From Diplolepis rosae (taxonomy: Eukaryota; Arthropoda; Insecta; Hymenoptera; Diplolepididae): a stretch of 64,000 nucleotides of DNA. Under the pieces are notes generated by a model. It made no database searches, was not told the origin of the DNA, and saw nothing but the letters and a program-made list of their open reading frames with translations. Below are positions 22,828 through 31,124 of this stretch, piece after piece. The stretch is from the NCBI GenBank assembly GCA_030998225.1, contig JAPYXD010000680.1, positions 12,834,001 through 12,898,000 on the forward strand. The letters are read 5' to 3'. Each line of letters begins with the position of its first letter. Positions within the stretch are counted from its first letter, which is position 1. The translations under genes and the position numbers were made by a program.

Positions 22828-23054
22828 TTTTTTATTTTTATTTTTGTTACACTTCAGTCACTACTATTACATTCTAAATAATATCCACTCATTGCCACTA
22901 ATAAACATTAGCAGAGAGAGGACAAATTTTGACACTTGAGGTTATCGACGTTTTTACTCCCGCTATTATAGAGGGCGCGCATATAGCTTGACCAATGCAT
23001 GAAAGTTAGACTTTCTGCCGTGAAATTGGTGCCGCAACCACGTACTTTCGACTA

Positions 23055-23195
23055 GGGTAGTAAGAAAAAATATTTATTGAGCATCACTAGAGGTGAAATT
23101 TCATAAGCTTTCCAACTGTATTTTTGTAAACGCCCTATCTCTTTTTTTCACCGAAATATCGTGGTTCAAATTCAGCAGTGATTTTTAATAGCCTA
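23055..23195 (-). repeat. Right member of inverted repeat flanking the DIRS element
   Basis: It is the reverse complement of 17447-17600 with scattered substitutions (landmarks atttgttgagtatc/gagcatcactag, tttccaactgt, cgaaatatcgtgg). It is directly followed by the first SINE/foldback unit. Confidence 0.75.
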
Positions 23196-23215
23196 TATTA
23201 TCGGAGGATCACTAG

Positions 23216-23520
23216 TCGCGTCTCAGATAGGATACGTTGTCTAAAGGTGTCCTCGTAGACAATTTGAAACTCTTATATTACAAATATTGCAAATGAATTC
23301 AAATATTTAAAGAATTTGAAAATCTTTCTGTGGAAAAAAAGATGCTTTCGACTGCGCTGGGATTCGAGCCCAGGTTTTTCGATTGCCGGTCGACTGCTCT
23401 AACCACTGAGCTACACAGGCGTCCGACATCTGCTTCTCCACCTGAAGATCTTCTTATATTGCCTAGTGGCTCAGCCTTGCGGTTATAAATGATTTCAAAT
23501 TAATTAGTTGAGTTTGAAAT
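23216..23520 (-). mobile_element. tRNA-derived SINE, copy 1
   Basis: On the minus strand at about 23430-23345 there is a pol III box A (TGTAGCTCAGTGGTTAGAGC) and a box B (GGGCTCGAATCCCAGC) at tRNA-like spacing. A mismatched anticodon arm with loop CCGGCAA shows this is tRNA-derived and not a working tRNA. Flanking SINE body sequence includes cggaggatcactagtcgcg and aatctttctgtgg. Confidence 0.8.
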
Positions 23521-23639
23521 TTCTGCTACTGCCTACATTATCGGAGGATCACTAGTCGCGTATCAGATAGGATACGTTTCAGACAGGTGTCCTCGTAGAC
23601 AATTTCAAACTCTTATATCGCAAATATTGCAAATGAATT

Positions 23640-24095
23640 CAAATTTTCAAAGAATTTGAAACGGGGACACCTATCAGCAACGTATCCTATCTGATACGCA
23701 AATAGTGATCCTCCGATAATGTAGGCAGTGGCAGAAATTTCAAACTCAACTAATTAATTTGAAATCATTACAGCCGCAAGGTAGTGCCACTAAGCGATTT
23801 AAGGAGGTCTTTCTGTGGAGGAGGAGATGTCGGACACCTTTGTAGCTCAGTGGTTAGAGCAGTCGACAGGCAATCGAAAGACCTCGGCTCGAATGCCAGC
23901 GCAGTCTAAAGTGTCTTTCTTTCCACAGAAAGATTTTCAAATTCTTTATATATTTGAATTCATTTGCAATATTTGCGATATAAGAGTTCGAAATTGTCTG
24001 CAAGGACACCTGTCGACAACGTATCCTATCTGATCCGCGACTAGTGATTCTCTGATAATGTAGGCAGTGGCAGAAATTTCAAACTCAACTGATTA
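23640..24095 (+). mobile_element. tRNA-derived SINE, copy 2 (inverted relative to copy 1)
   Basis: Box A (TGTAGCTCAGTGGTTAGAGC) at 23839 and a box B relative (GGCTCGAATGCCAGC) at about 23885 lie on the plus strand. The flanks are the reverse complement of those around copy 1, so copies 1 and 2 form an inverted repeat centred near 23640. Box B has one substitution at a conserved base. Confidence 0.8.
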
Positions 24096-24394
24096 ATTAT
24101 GTTTTAAATATTAATAATAATTATTATAAAGATTGAAATTTGAATAATAATAAAAATTTAAATTGCGGCAATCCTAATCATGATAGTAATGTTAATCACT
24201 ATTTACACAGTTTTTTTTATCTGCGCTATAATAAATTATAAAGTGGCCTTTTGAAAAACTGTGTCGCTTGGTAAATATCTTAATCACGGACGAAAGCAGT
24301 TAATCTCCAAAATTATTTTTCAAATGAAAATTCCTTTCTGTGTGCTCAATATTGTGCTTAGTTAATATTTTAAAACGAATTCAAGAATCTTTCT

Positions 24395-24500
24395 GTGGAA
24401 AAAAAAGAGACTTTCGACTGCGCCGGGATTCGGGCCCAGGTCTTTCGGTTGCTAGTCAACTGCTGTAACCAACTAAGCTACACAGATGTCCGGCATCCCT
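24395..24500 (-). mobile_element. tRNA-derived SINE, copy 3 (partial)
   Basis: It begins with the shared aatctttctgtgg and carries a box B complement (gggattcgggcccag) and a box A complement (ctaagctacacag). The body beyond the tRNA-like part differs, so the copy is truncated or interrupted at about 24530. Confidence 0.7.
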
Positions 24501-24584
24501 TTCTCCATAGGAAGACCTCGATATATTGCGTTTCGGCATTTAATAATTATATGCAATGGAAGCACGTTTTTCGCGGCATTATGG

Positions 24585-24755
24585 GACTGTTTGGTAACAG
24601 TAGCAAATCGAGGAATATTTGGGGTGGTGATTTTACCGTACTTGGACGGTAAAATTGACTGTACTAGTGCTTGCGCATTCGCAGTTCATGAGTTTTATCG
24701 TACAAGTACGGTAAAAATTCCCACCCCAAATATTATCCGATTTGCTCATGTTATA
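24585..24755. mobile_element. Short palindromic MITE
   Basis: AGCAAATCGAGGAATATTTG at the left and its approximate complement CAAATATTATCCGATTTGCT at the right extend into GGGGTGG.GATTTTACCGTAC, mirrored on both sides of a loop of about 50 bp. It is a hairpin element without coding sequence. Confidence 0.75.
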
Positions 24756-25114
24756 CCTAACACTCCCGGAATGACGCAAAAACTTCCTTCCCTTTCATAA
24801 AATAACGTTTGCAACTTGGAGCTAAGCGCGTACTCTTTTTTAACCTGGTGCCAGGTGCGAATTGACCGTCGGTCCGCGGTTGGGCCAACCTTGTCAAAGT
24901 TGGTAAAACCTTGTTGGCCAGAGGTCGAGCCAACTAGTGAAATGATAACGCTATCCGTCCATTGGCATGAACAGTTGGCCCGACGCCGGGTGCCGGAGAT
25001 GGGCCGTCCTAGGTCAAAATATGCTTGTACCCGTGTAGAAAATGAAATCAGGGCACTAGCAGGCCCTGATGAGGTACATTATTTGATTAGTAAAGGTTGA
25101 TCAATTTAGAGGTA

Positions 25115-25790
25115 TAGGATTTTAAATTGAAATAAAACAACGAAAATTCAAATTGATAGGGCAAACTTTTTTATTTTTGTGTAGAACCATTCACAACATT
25201 TATTTTTTAAAGATAACTCTTTTTAAATGTTGGCCACAACTGCGCTTTAATTCGTCCATCCGTAAACACCAATTTTGAATGACTCGCTCGAGGACTTCGG
25301 TCGGTATCTCGCTGTATGACATGTAGCGCCGTCTTGTTGGAACCAAATGTCGTGGAGATTACGGGCTTCAATTTCCAGCATCAAAAATCGCCCAAGTAAT
25401 GCCATAAGATAGGCCAAGTTGTTGAGGTCGGCGCCGAATCGATTCTTCCGGGTCTTCGGCAAAACTCATTTTTTTTTCTCATTTACATAATGTTAAATTA
25501 TTCTCGAGTTTTCCGATGGCATGCCGAATAGTGCGTTCGGTAGGACGATTATGTACACCATAAATTGGCCTGAGCGCGCGATAAACACTTTTCACAGAGC
25601 GTCCATTTTCGTAATATAATTGTACGATTTGAAAACGTTGTTGAGGCGTAAGTCTTTTCATGATGAAATGTTAATAAAAACTGAATAAAATTGTGTATTT
25701 AGTTTGACAGTAGTCACGCGTGACATGTCAATAAAACCCTATTGGAAAAAGTACCTCCAATTTGATCACACTTTACATTATTAGAACGTT
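25115..25790 (-). pseudogene. Truncated mariner-type transposase
   Basis: On the minus strand, MKRLTPQQRFQIVQLYYENG and RPTERTIRHAIGKLE are the typical first HTH of one mariner lineage. After a large deletion, LHDIWFQQDGATCHTAR carries the second catalytic aspartate. Stops and shifts follow. The first and third catalytic segments are missing. The coding frames are at 25479-25661 and 25247-25462. Confidence 0.85.
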
Positions 25791-25815
25791 ATTGATACAT
25801 TATTTGTAATCGCAC

Positions 25816-26035
25816 GCTTGAATTAAAAATTTCATATTCGCTTTTGGATTCGAACCCTCTAAACTACCTATATTATCTACATAACTAAACGCATTCCTAA
25901 CGCCTGAAGCCTCTCGGCTATTCTCGCTTACCATATTCCGAATAAAATCTCGCTTATAAGCTACTGCTGCAAAGGCCGTATAATAAGATGGGTTGTACCC
26001 TGTTAATGGGAAATCTTTTTGTTTCGGGTATTTTA
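25816..26035 (-). other. Unrecognised open frame without ATG
   Basis: A 70-codon stretch between stops has balanced, protein-like composition (GYNPSYYTAFAAVAYKRDF, then SREASGVRNAFSYVDNIG) in an otherwise AT-rich, stop-filled area. It has no start codon. It ends with QACDYK and TAA, so it could be the last exon or C-terminal scrap of a host or transposon gene. I do not recognise it. Confidence 0.35.
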
Positions 26036-26269
26036 ATCAGTTATCGGTTTAAAATTTGTACACTTTCAATGACTGAATTAAATTTCTATAAAACACAGTA
26101 TTTTTGTATGAAACTTGGAAAAAACTTTTTTATCAAAAACATTAGCTAATAAAAAGTTGTATACTTTAGAAGTATACATTCTTACAGTACGTTAGTAATC
26201 ATTTACATAGTATACAACTTTTTACATTTTAATGTCAAGATTTTGTTTTAAATAAGGCAATGTCCGCAC

Positions 26270-26595
26270 GGGTATAATCTAGTTGATAATATTTCGACGA
26301 TTGTTTCAAACATGGCCCAGAATTGGGCTGACCAAACTATCACGGTCATCTAAGGTAATTCGCCAAGGTTGGCCAGACAGTCGGTTCGAGTCTGGGCCAT
26401 AGTTGGGCCGACAGTTGGTCGTGCAATGGCAACCGAATCTAGTTAATAATATGTCGACGATTGGTTCAACCGTGGCACAGAGGTGGGCCGACTGAACTAT
26501 CACGGGCATCCAAAGCAATTCGCCAAAGTTGGCTCGACAGTTAGTTCGAGTCTGGGCCATAGTTGAGCCGATGGTCAGGCACATCTTTGGGTGCC
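26270..26595. repeat. Two tandem ~163 bp units
   Basis: Units starting near 26283 and 26443 share ttgataatat.tcgacgattg.ttcaa, aactatcacgg.catc and gttcgagtctgggccatagtt. They form the right part of the TIR element 24846-26736. Confidence 0.75.
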
Positions 26596-27223
26596 GCTGT
26601 TGGCTGCCAAAGTTGGTGAAACCGAAACTACCATAGTTGGCCCATCTATGGTCACCAAACCTTGGTCGCCAGAGTAGGGCCAACCGTGACCCGATGGTCC
26701 AACTCTGGCAGCCGACCGAAATTCGCACCTGGGGTACGGCACAGCTTGGCTCTGCGTTACATAATGTACTATTCCAATTTTGATGGTAGAGTTGAGTCGA
26801 TAGGTGTCCTTGCATACAATTTCAACTCCTAAATCATTGAAACAAATTAATATTTTTCAAAGATTTTAAAAATCTTTCTGTGGAAAAAGATTATAAAATT
26901 ATTTAATGTTGTCACGCAATGCAATCGAAAGACCCGGGCTCAAATCATGACACAGTCGAAAGCGTCTCTCTTCTCACAGAATGAGTTTTAAATTCGTTGA
27001 AAAATATTAATTGGTTTTCACGATTTAAAAGTTTGAAATTGTCTGCGAAGACACCTGTTAGGAAAGTATTCTATTTGATACCGAGTCTTCTGTCCTGGTA
27101 AAGTAGACATTGAAATTTTAACTCTTCCATCAAAATTATAAAATTATTAAATGCTAACGCAATATAACGAGGTTTTCCTGTGGAGAAAGGGATGTTAGAC
27201 GCCTGCGTTGCTCGTTTGGTTAC

Positions 27224-28378
27224 AAGCAAAAAAGTAAATGCTCATAATCAGCATTTTCGTGCTGCTCAGCAGAAACTGAGATGCTTAAAGTTGCTTTCGC
27301 AAGGGGGAATGCTGATGTAGGGTAACTTCGATTTTAATTAGAAGTTTCCGAAATTTCTACAGGGTGCGCCATTTAGACCTTCGGTATTTCAACATTGAAT
27401 AACTATGACACTTTTCAGCCGATTTTGGCAAATGAGCAAGATTTGTTTAGTATATACTTTACCATTTATTTAAAATCAGTTTTAGAACACAACGTCGATT
27501 AAATGACCACCTCCATTCGATACACAAAAAGCAGCTCTTTTTCGCGCATTCTGCATAATATTGGCCAGCATTTCGGGCGTTATAGCAGCTATTTCGGCTC
27601 GTATATTACATTTATGTTCGTCAATTGTCTTTAGCTTGCTGGCATAAACTCTGCTTTTTAAATAACCCCAAAGAAAAAAGTCAGGTACAGTTAGAGCCGG
27701 AGAACGAGGAGGCCACTCCAAATTGACATTTTTCGACACAACGTGTCCCGGGAACTTGCGCTGTAAGAACGATTGTTTTCAATGTAAAACGCTACGATTT
27801 CAGCGCGTTCTTTCGGTGTGTATCGACTCATGGTTAAAATGGTACTGAATGACGTTTCAGAATCGTGTTCATTTGTCAAAATCGGCTAAAAAACAACAAA
27901 ATTATTAAATGTTGAAATACCGAAGGTATTTCAACAGGGCGCACCCTGTACAATACAGCAAGCTGAATGCTGCTTCACAGCAACTCGCTCTTCGTAACGC
28001 AGTACTCGAAATATCGCGAAATAAGAAATACTGTCCCTGAGTACTTTGTTTTTTATATTCAGTGACCTATTCACTGAAAAAGTAGAAGTCAGATGCTTTG
28101 ATTTAGTTATAACACGTACTGCGGGTCAGTGAATCATAGTTGATAATATTAGGTATCACCTTTCTGCACTTCAGAATGCGAGTTGCTGCTGAGCAGCATT
28201 TTATTACTGACTGGTAGTGACTAGTGATGTTGTTAGGCCTAACACTGGCCTGCAGTATGAGCACCGATTGAGCCACAGTACAAAAATGATGCTCAGCAGC
28301 AACTGCCATTGCTCACCAACCGGCGTACTGATAATCAGCAATCGATTACTGATCACCAGTATTTTCTTTTTTGCGTGT
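27224..28378. mobile_element. TIR element with GCTGCTCAGCAG repeats
   Basis: The ends are ACAAGCAAAAAAGTAAATGC and the complement of TATTTTCTTTTTTGCGTGTAG. Inside are repeated GCTGCTCAGCAG / GTTGCTGCTGAGCAGC palindromic words near both ends. It is inserted in a SINE and carries the mariner 27358-27950. Confidence 0.6.
27358..27950 (-). pseudogene. Internally deleted mariner with TACAGGGTGCGCC ends
   Basis: Perfect TACAGGGTGCGCC ends are followed by the inner TTCGGTATTTCAACATT on both sides. On the minus strand the coding starts at 27828 (MSRYTPKERAEIVAFYIENN). It then skips most of the protein to LEWPPRSPALTVPDFFLWGY, with the third catalytic aspartate, and a complete C-terminus (KRAAFCVSNGGGHLIDVVF). 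At 593 bp it is under half the size of an autonomous copy. Confidence 0.9.
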
Positions 28379-28824
28379 AGAGCAGTCGATTTTTAAATTC
28401 TTTGGAAAATATTAATTGGTTTACACGATTTAAGAGTTTCAAATAATCTGCGAGAACGACTGTCAGTATTTAAAAAAAAATTTTCGCCATGTTTTTCTCC
28501 TAATAACATCACGATTTTTTTACTGTGAAATACTTGTATACTTACTAGAAAATTTTTTTTTTTCAATATGGATCAGAACATTAGGTCATAGTTAAAAAAA
28601 TACTATTTTAGCCCCTAAAAAGTACGAGAATCCATAAAATTAAGGGCCAGCCTATTATTCACCTTGTGGCTTAATAAAGTGAGATTATTTCAGTAAACTT
28701 ATTGAAAAACGTTTTTGTTTCAATTGTAAAAAAATTAATTAGAATCTGATTTATCGAGGTTAGGAAAAAAATTTGGTGAAGCGATATCTCTTAGAGTTGA
28801 ACTAAAAATAAACCATAATAATAC

Positions 28825-28885
28825 CTGTATCTACAGCCATGGTGAACGACAATAATCCGAAAAAGACCAAAATCACTTTTGTCAT
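28825..28885 (-). CDS. Signal-peptide exon (first exon of a secreted protein)
   Basis: ATG at 28885 opens MTKVILVFFGLLSFTMAVDT, a textbook secretion signal (basic start, hydrophobic core, small residues before the likely cut). A GTATTA donor at 28824 follows after one base of the next codon (phase 1). An in-frame ATG 24 bases upstream is an alternative start. No matching second exon is visible nearby. The next minus-strand exon that begins in phase 1 is the protease-homolog exon at 10260, 18.5 kb away. That link is an inference: the interval is full of transposons, which could have stretched an intron. Confidence 0.5.
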
Positions 28886-28899
28886 ATTGGAAAAATTTT

Positions 28900-30200
28900 C
28901 AATCATTCTGTTAGATAGAATGTGACACGGTTTTCTGTCGTTAAAACTGGAGTCCAATTCAAATTAAGGATTATTATTATAGTGTTTAATTATAATTCCC
29001 AAACCAAAGTTTTTAACCAAGTTTTTAAGTTTAGGTGGTAAAGTAATAAGTGTCAGCTAATTCAAAAAATTTATAGAGGTGACTGAGTACATAGCTGTAA
29101 ACTTCATATTTATGAGTAAATAGCAAATACTGCACATAGGTGTAAAAGATAAAATGTTATCTGCTTATGTTCTTACGAGTGGAGTTTAAGAAAACACCTT
29201 GGAGTTAAAAATGAGTCCAATAGTGCACGCAAAAAATATGTTCATTTAAAATTACTAAACTTGTCCCAAAGTCTCGGATCCGAGTCCCAGTTCAATATTT
29301 TACGAAGAATTGTTGTTAAAATATACAAACTTTATTAAAGATTCCTGAACTGTTCAGTATAAGTTTAAGAACCGGTTCCCTTATTTTTTTCCAGTAATTA
29401 TTACAAATGAGTTTAGAAGTATTTCGAAAATAGTGTCCAACGCATTACAATCGTGCGAATTATTATTTATAATCGTTGATTTAGATTTCTCATGTTATCA
29501 AGAAGCAAAAACTCTGGTCTGAGAAATCTCGGAACTAGCACCGAAATTTCACTGCTCTCTCAAGCATTGCGCATCGGAGTCAGTATAAATGCATTGAAGT
29601 TTACTTTAATTGTTCAATAAAAATAATATTCTTCCAAATTTGAAGAGTAATAATTACTTTCTCAATCAATTTTTCTCGAAAAAAAATCAAGAGAACTCTA
29701 AAGCTTACTAATAATGAATTCTTAATAGAGGTTATACAAGTATTATGTAAAAATGTTCAAATGTTTTAATATATGAGAAATTTCTAACTTTTGTATTTCT
29801 GTATACAAATGTAACGTATTATTCAACTCATTTTAATGTTTTAAGATTCTTAAGTAAATACTGTAATATTTATGAGAAGTAGAAGACGTTTTTCTTTAGT
29901 AAATAGAAACGATCATAAAGGGGGAGGGGAAGGAACGGAGTTACGTAAAAGGTAAAACAGTTAATATTCACTTTTTTTTCGATTTGATGAAATATTTCTC
30001 CCTTTAGGCTGTCTAAATATGTGCTTAGTTTAGAAAAAATATTGTTATACACTCCTTAAATCCGAAATAGTCAAAACTAACTAATTGTTAGTTAACTTTA
30101 AGTAATTTTTAGTATAAAACGTTACAGTAAAATTAGTAAAAATAATATCACTATAATTAATTAGTCAAATATATCAAACTATTAATTATTGTGCGATAAA
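28900..30200. other. AT-rich unique sequence
   Basis: It would contain the promoter of the exon at 28825-28885 if that exon is real. No clear TATA box or repeat is defined. No other gene is seen. Confidence 0.5.
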
Positions 30201-30214
30201 TTAATTAGGTTGCA

Positions 30215-30430
30215 TCTTCACTGGGGCAGTCCAAAACCAGTACCGCGCCAACGCTCGGAAAAACTCCAATTAAGATTCTAGCTAACACTTGGACTCCATA
30301 CTGGGGCAGTACTAAGCCAGTACTGCGCCAATGTTCGGCACAACTCTTGAGTCGGCTTCTAGCCAGCATTTGGACTCCATACTGGGGCAGTACTAAACCA
30401 GTACCACGTCAACGCTCGGCGAGGTACTAA
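30215..30430. repeat. Three tandem ~80 bp units
   Basis: Units starting near 30218, 30296 and 30377 share actggggcagtactaa.ccag, taccgcgccaacg.tcgg and ttctagc.a.cattggact. The array is short and imperfect. Confidence 0.75.
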
Positions 30431-30569
30431 TGATCAGTACTGGCATTTCTCCTCATTTACAACTGTCGCGGTACTATGCTAATTTATTTTTCATAATGAA
30501 ATGAGAATAGTTTTTAAGAAAAACGACTAATTGAGATAAACATGTTACTTTGGTGCAAAGATTGAAACA

Positions 30570-30811
30570 AATGATTTTCAAAAAAAGTTTCCGACATTTC
30601 GAAACGTCTCTGCCCTATTGAAAAACTAGACGTAAAAAACGACGTAAAAAATGACGTAAAAAACGACGTCAAAAATTGGGATAGTTTTTTACGTCATTTT
30701 TTACGTCGTTTTTTAAGTACTTTTTTGTCTTTAAGAAGCCTTAACAATTTATATTCGGTATATTTATATTCGGATATCGTAATTGAGAAATGCTTATCAG
30801 TAAAAGAACTA
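30570..30811. repeat. Palindromic GACGTAAAAAA repeat, left of CMC-like element
   Basis: Alternating gacgtaaaaaacgacgt and its complement flank aattgggatag. The outer part, tcagtaaaagaac, reappears inverted at about 38938, beyond the right end of the transposon. The transposon therefore seems to have inserted within a larger palindromic repeat. Confidence 0.7.
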
Positions 30812-30835
30812 CCCGTATAAAACCGTTCGTCTTTT

Positions 30836-31050
30836 AATCGGCTTGAAAAAGAAGCCAAGGTAGTTCTTTACTCAAAAGAAGTCAGGCTTGTTTTGTTTCA
30901 CATCCAAGCCTCCCTGACTTTCAAAATGCAGTCAGGCAGGCTTCATTTTAAAGCCCCTTTGGCTTCTCTGAAGGCTTATTTGTGGCTTGAATTAGAAGTC
31001 AGGTTGACTTGTTAAACGACTTTTTTCTGGCTTGAAAAAGGCTTCTAGTT
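30836..31050. repeat. Left subterminal GGCTT/AAGCC motif cluster
   Basis: About ten GGCTT or AAGCC words occur in both orientations in this stretch, often as GAAGCC, AAGTCAGG or GGCTTGAA. In plant CACTA elements, similar clusters bind the accessory protein TnpA. Confidence 0.65.
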
Positions 31051-31124
31051 TTGCTGTATGAGGTGGGGATGGTAAAATAATTACACGTAAATTAAGAATA
31101 TGCTTTTTAATTACTGAAATACAA

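Larger units (their letters stand above)
24846..26736. mobile_element. TIR element rich in TTGGGCC/GGCCAA words, invaded by a mariner
   Basis: CCAGGTGCGAATT at 24848 is mirrored by AATTCGCACCTGG at 26724. Next to each end are many TTGGGCC, GGTTGG and CCGACAGTTGG words. The interior is split by the mariner at about 25115-25790. The 94- and 169-codon open frames within are compositional products of these repeats. Confidence 0.6.
26830..28470 (+). mobile_element. Degraded SINE split by nested insertions
   Basis: SINE-like sequence is seen at 26870-27010 (aatctttctgtgg, gaaagacccgggctcaaatc), at 27170-27222 (ctgtggagaaagggatgttagacgcctgcgttgctcgtttggtta), and again at 28378 (agagcagtcga). The tRNA-like part is thus interrupted between its box A and the following AGAGCAGTCGA by a 1.15 kb element, which itself holds a mariner. 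Confidence 0.6.

Noticed and set aside
23340..24500. Functional tRNA genes
   Set aside because: Box A and box B are present but anticodon arms are mismatched, position 33 is not T, and the units are embedded in repeated SINE bodies.
24816..26815. Frames 24816-25100 (plus) and 26306-26815 (minus) as proteins
   Set aside because: Both are built from tandem TTGGGCC-type repeats of a TIR element and have no protein-like pattern.
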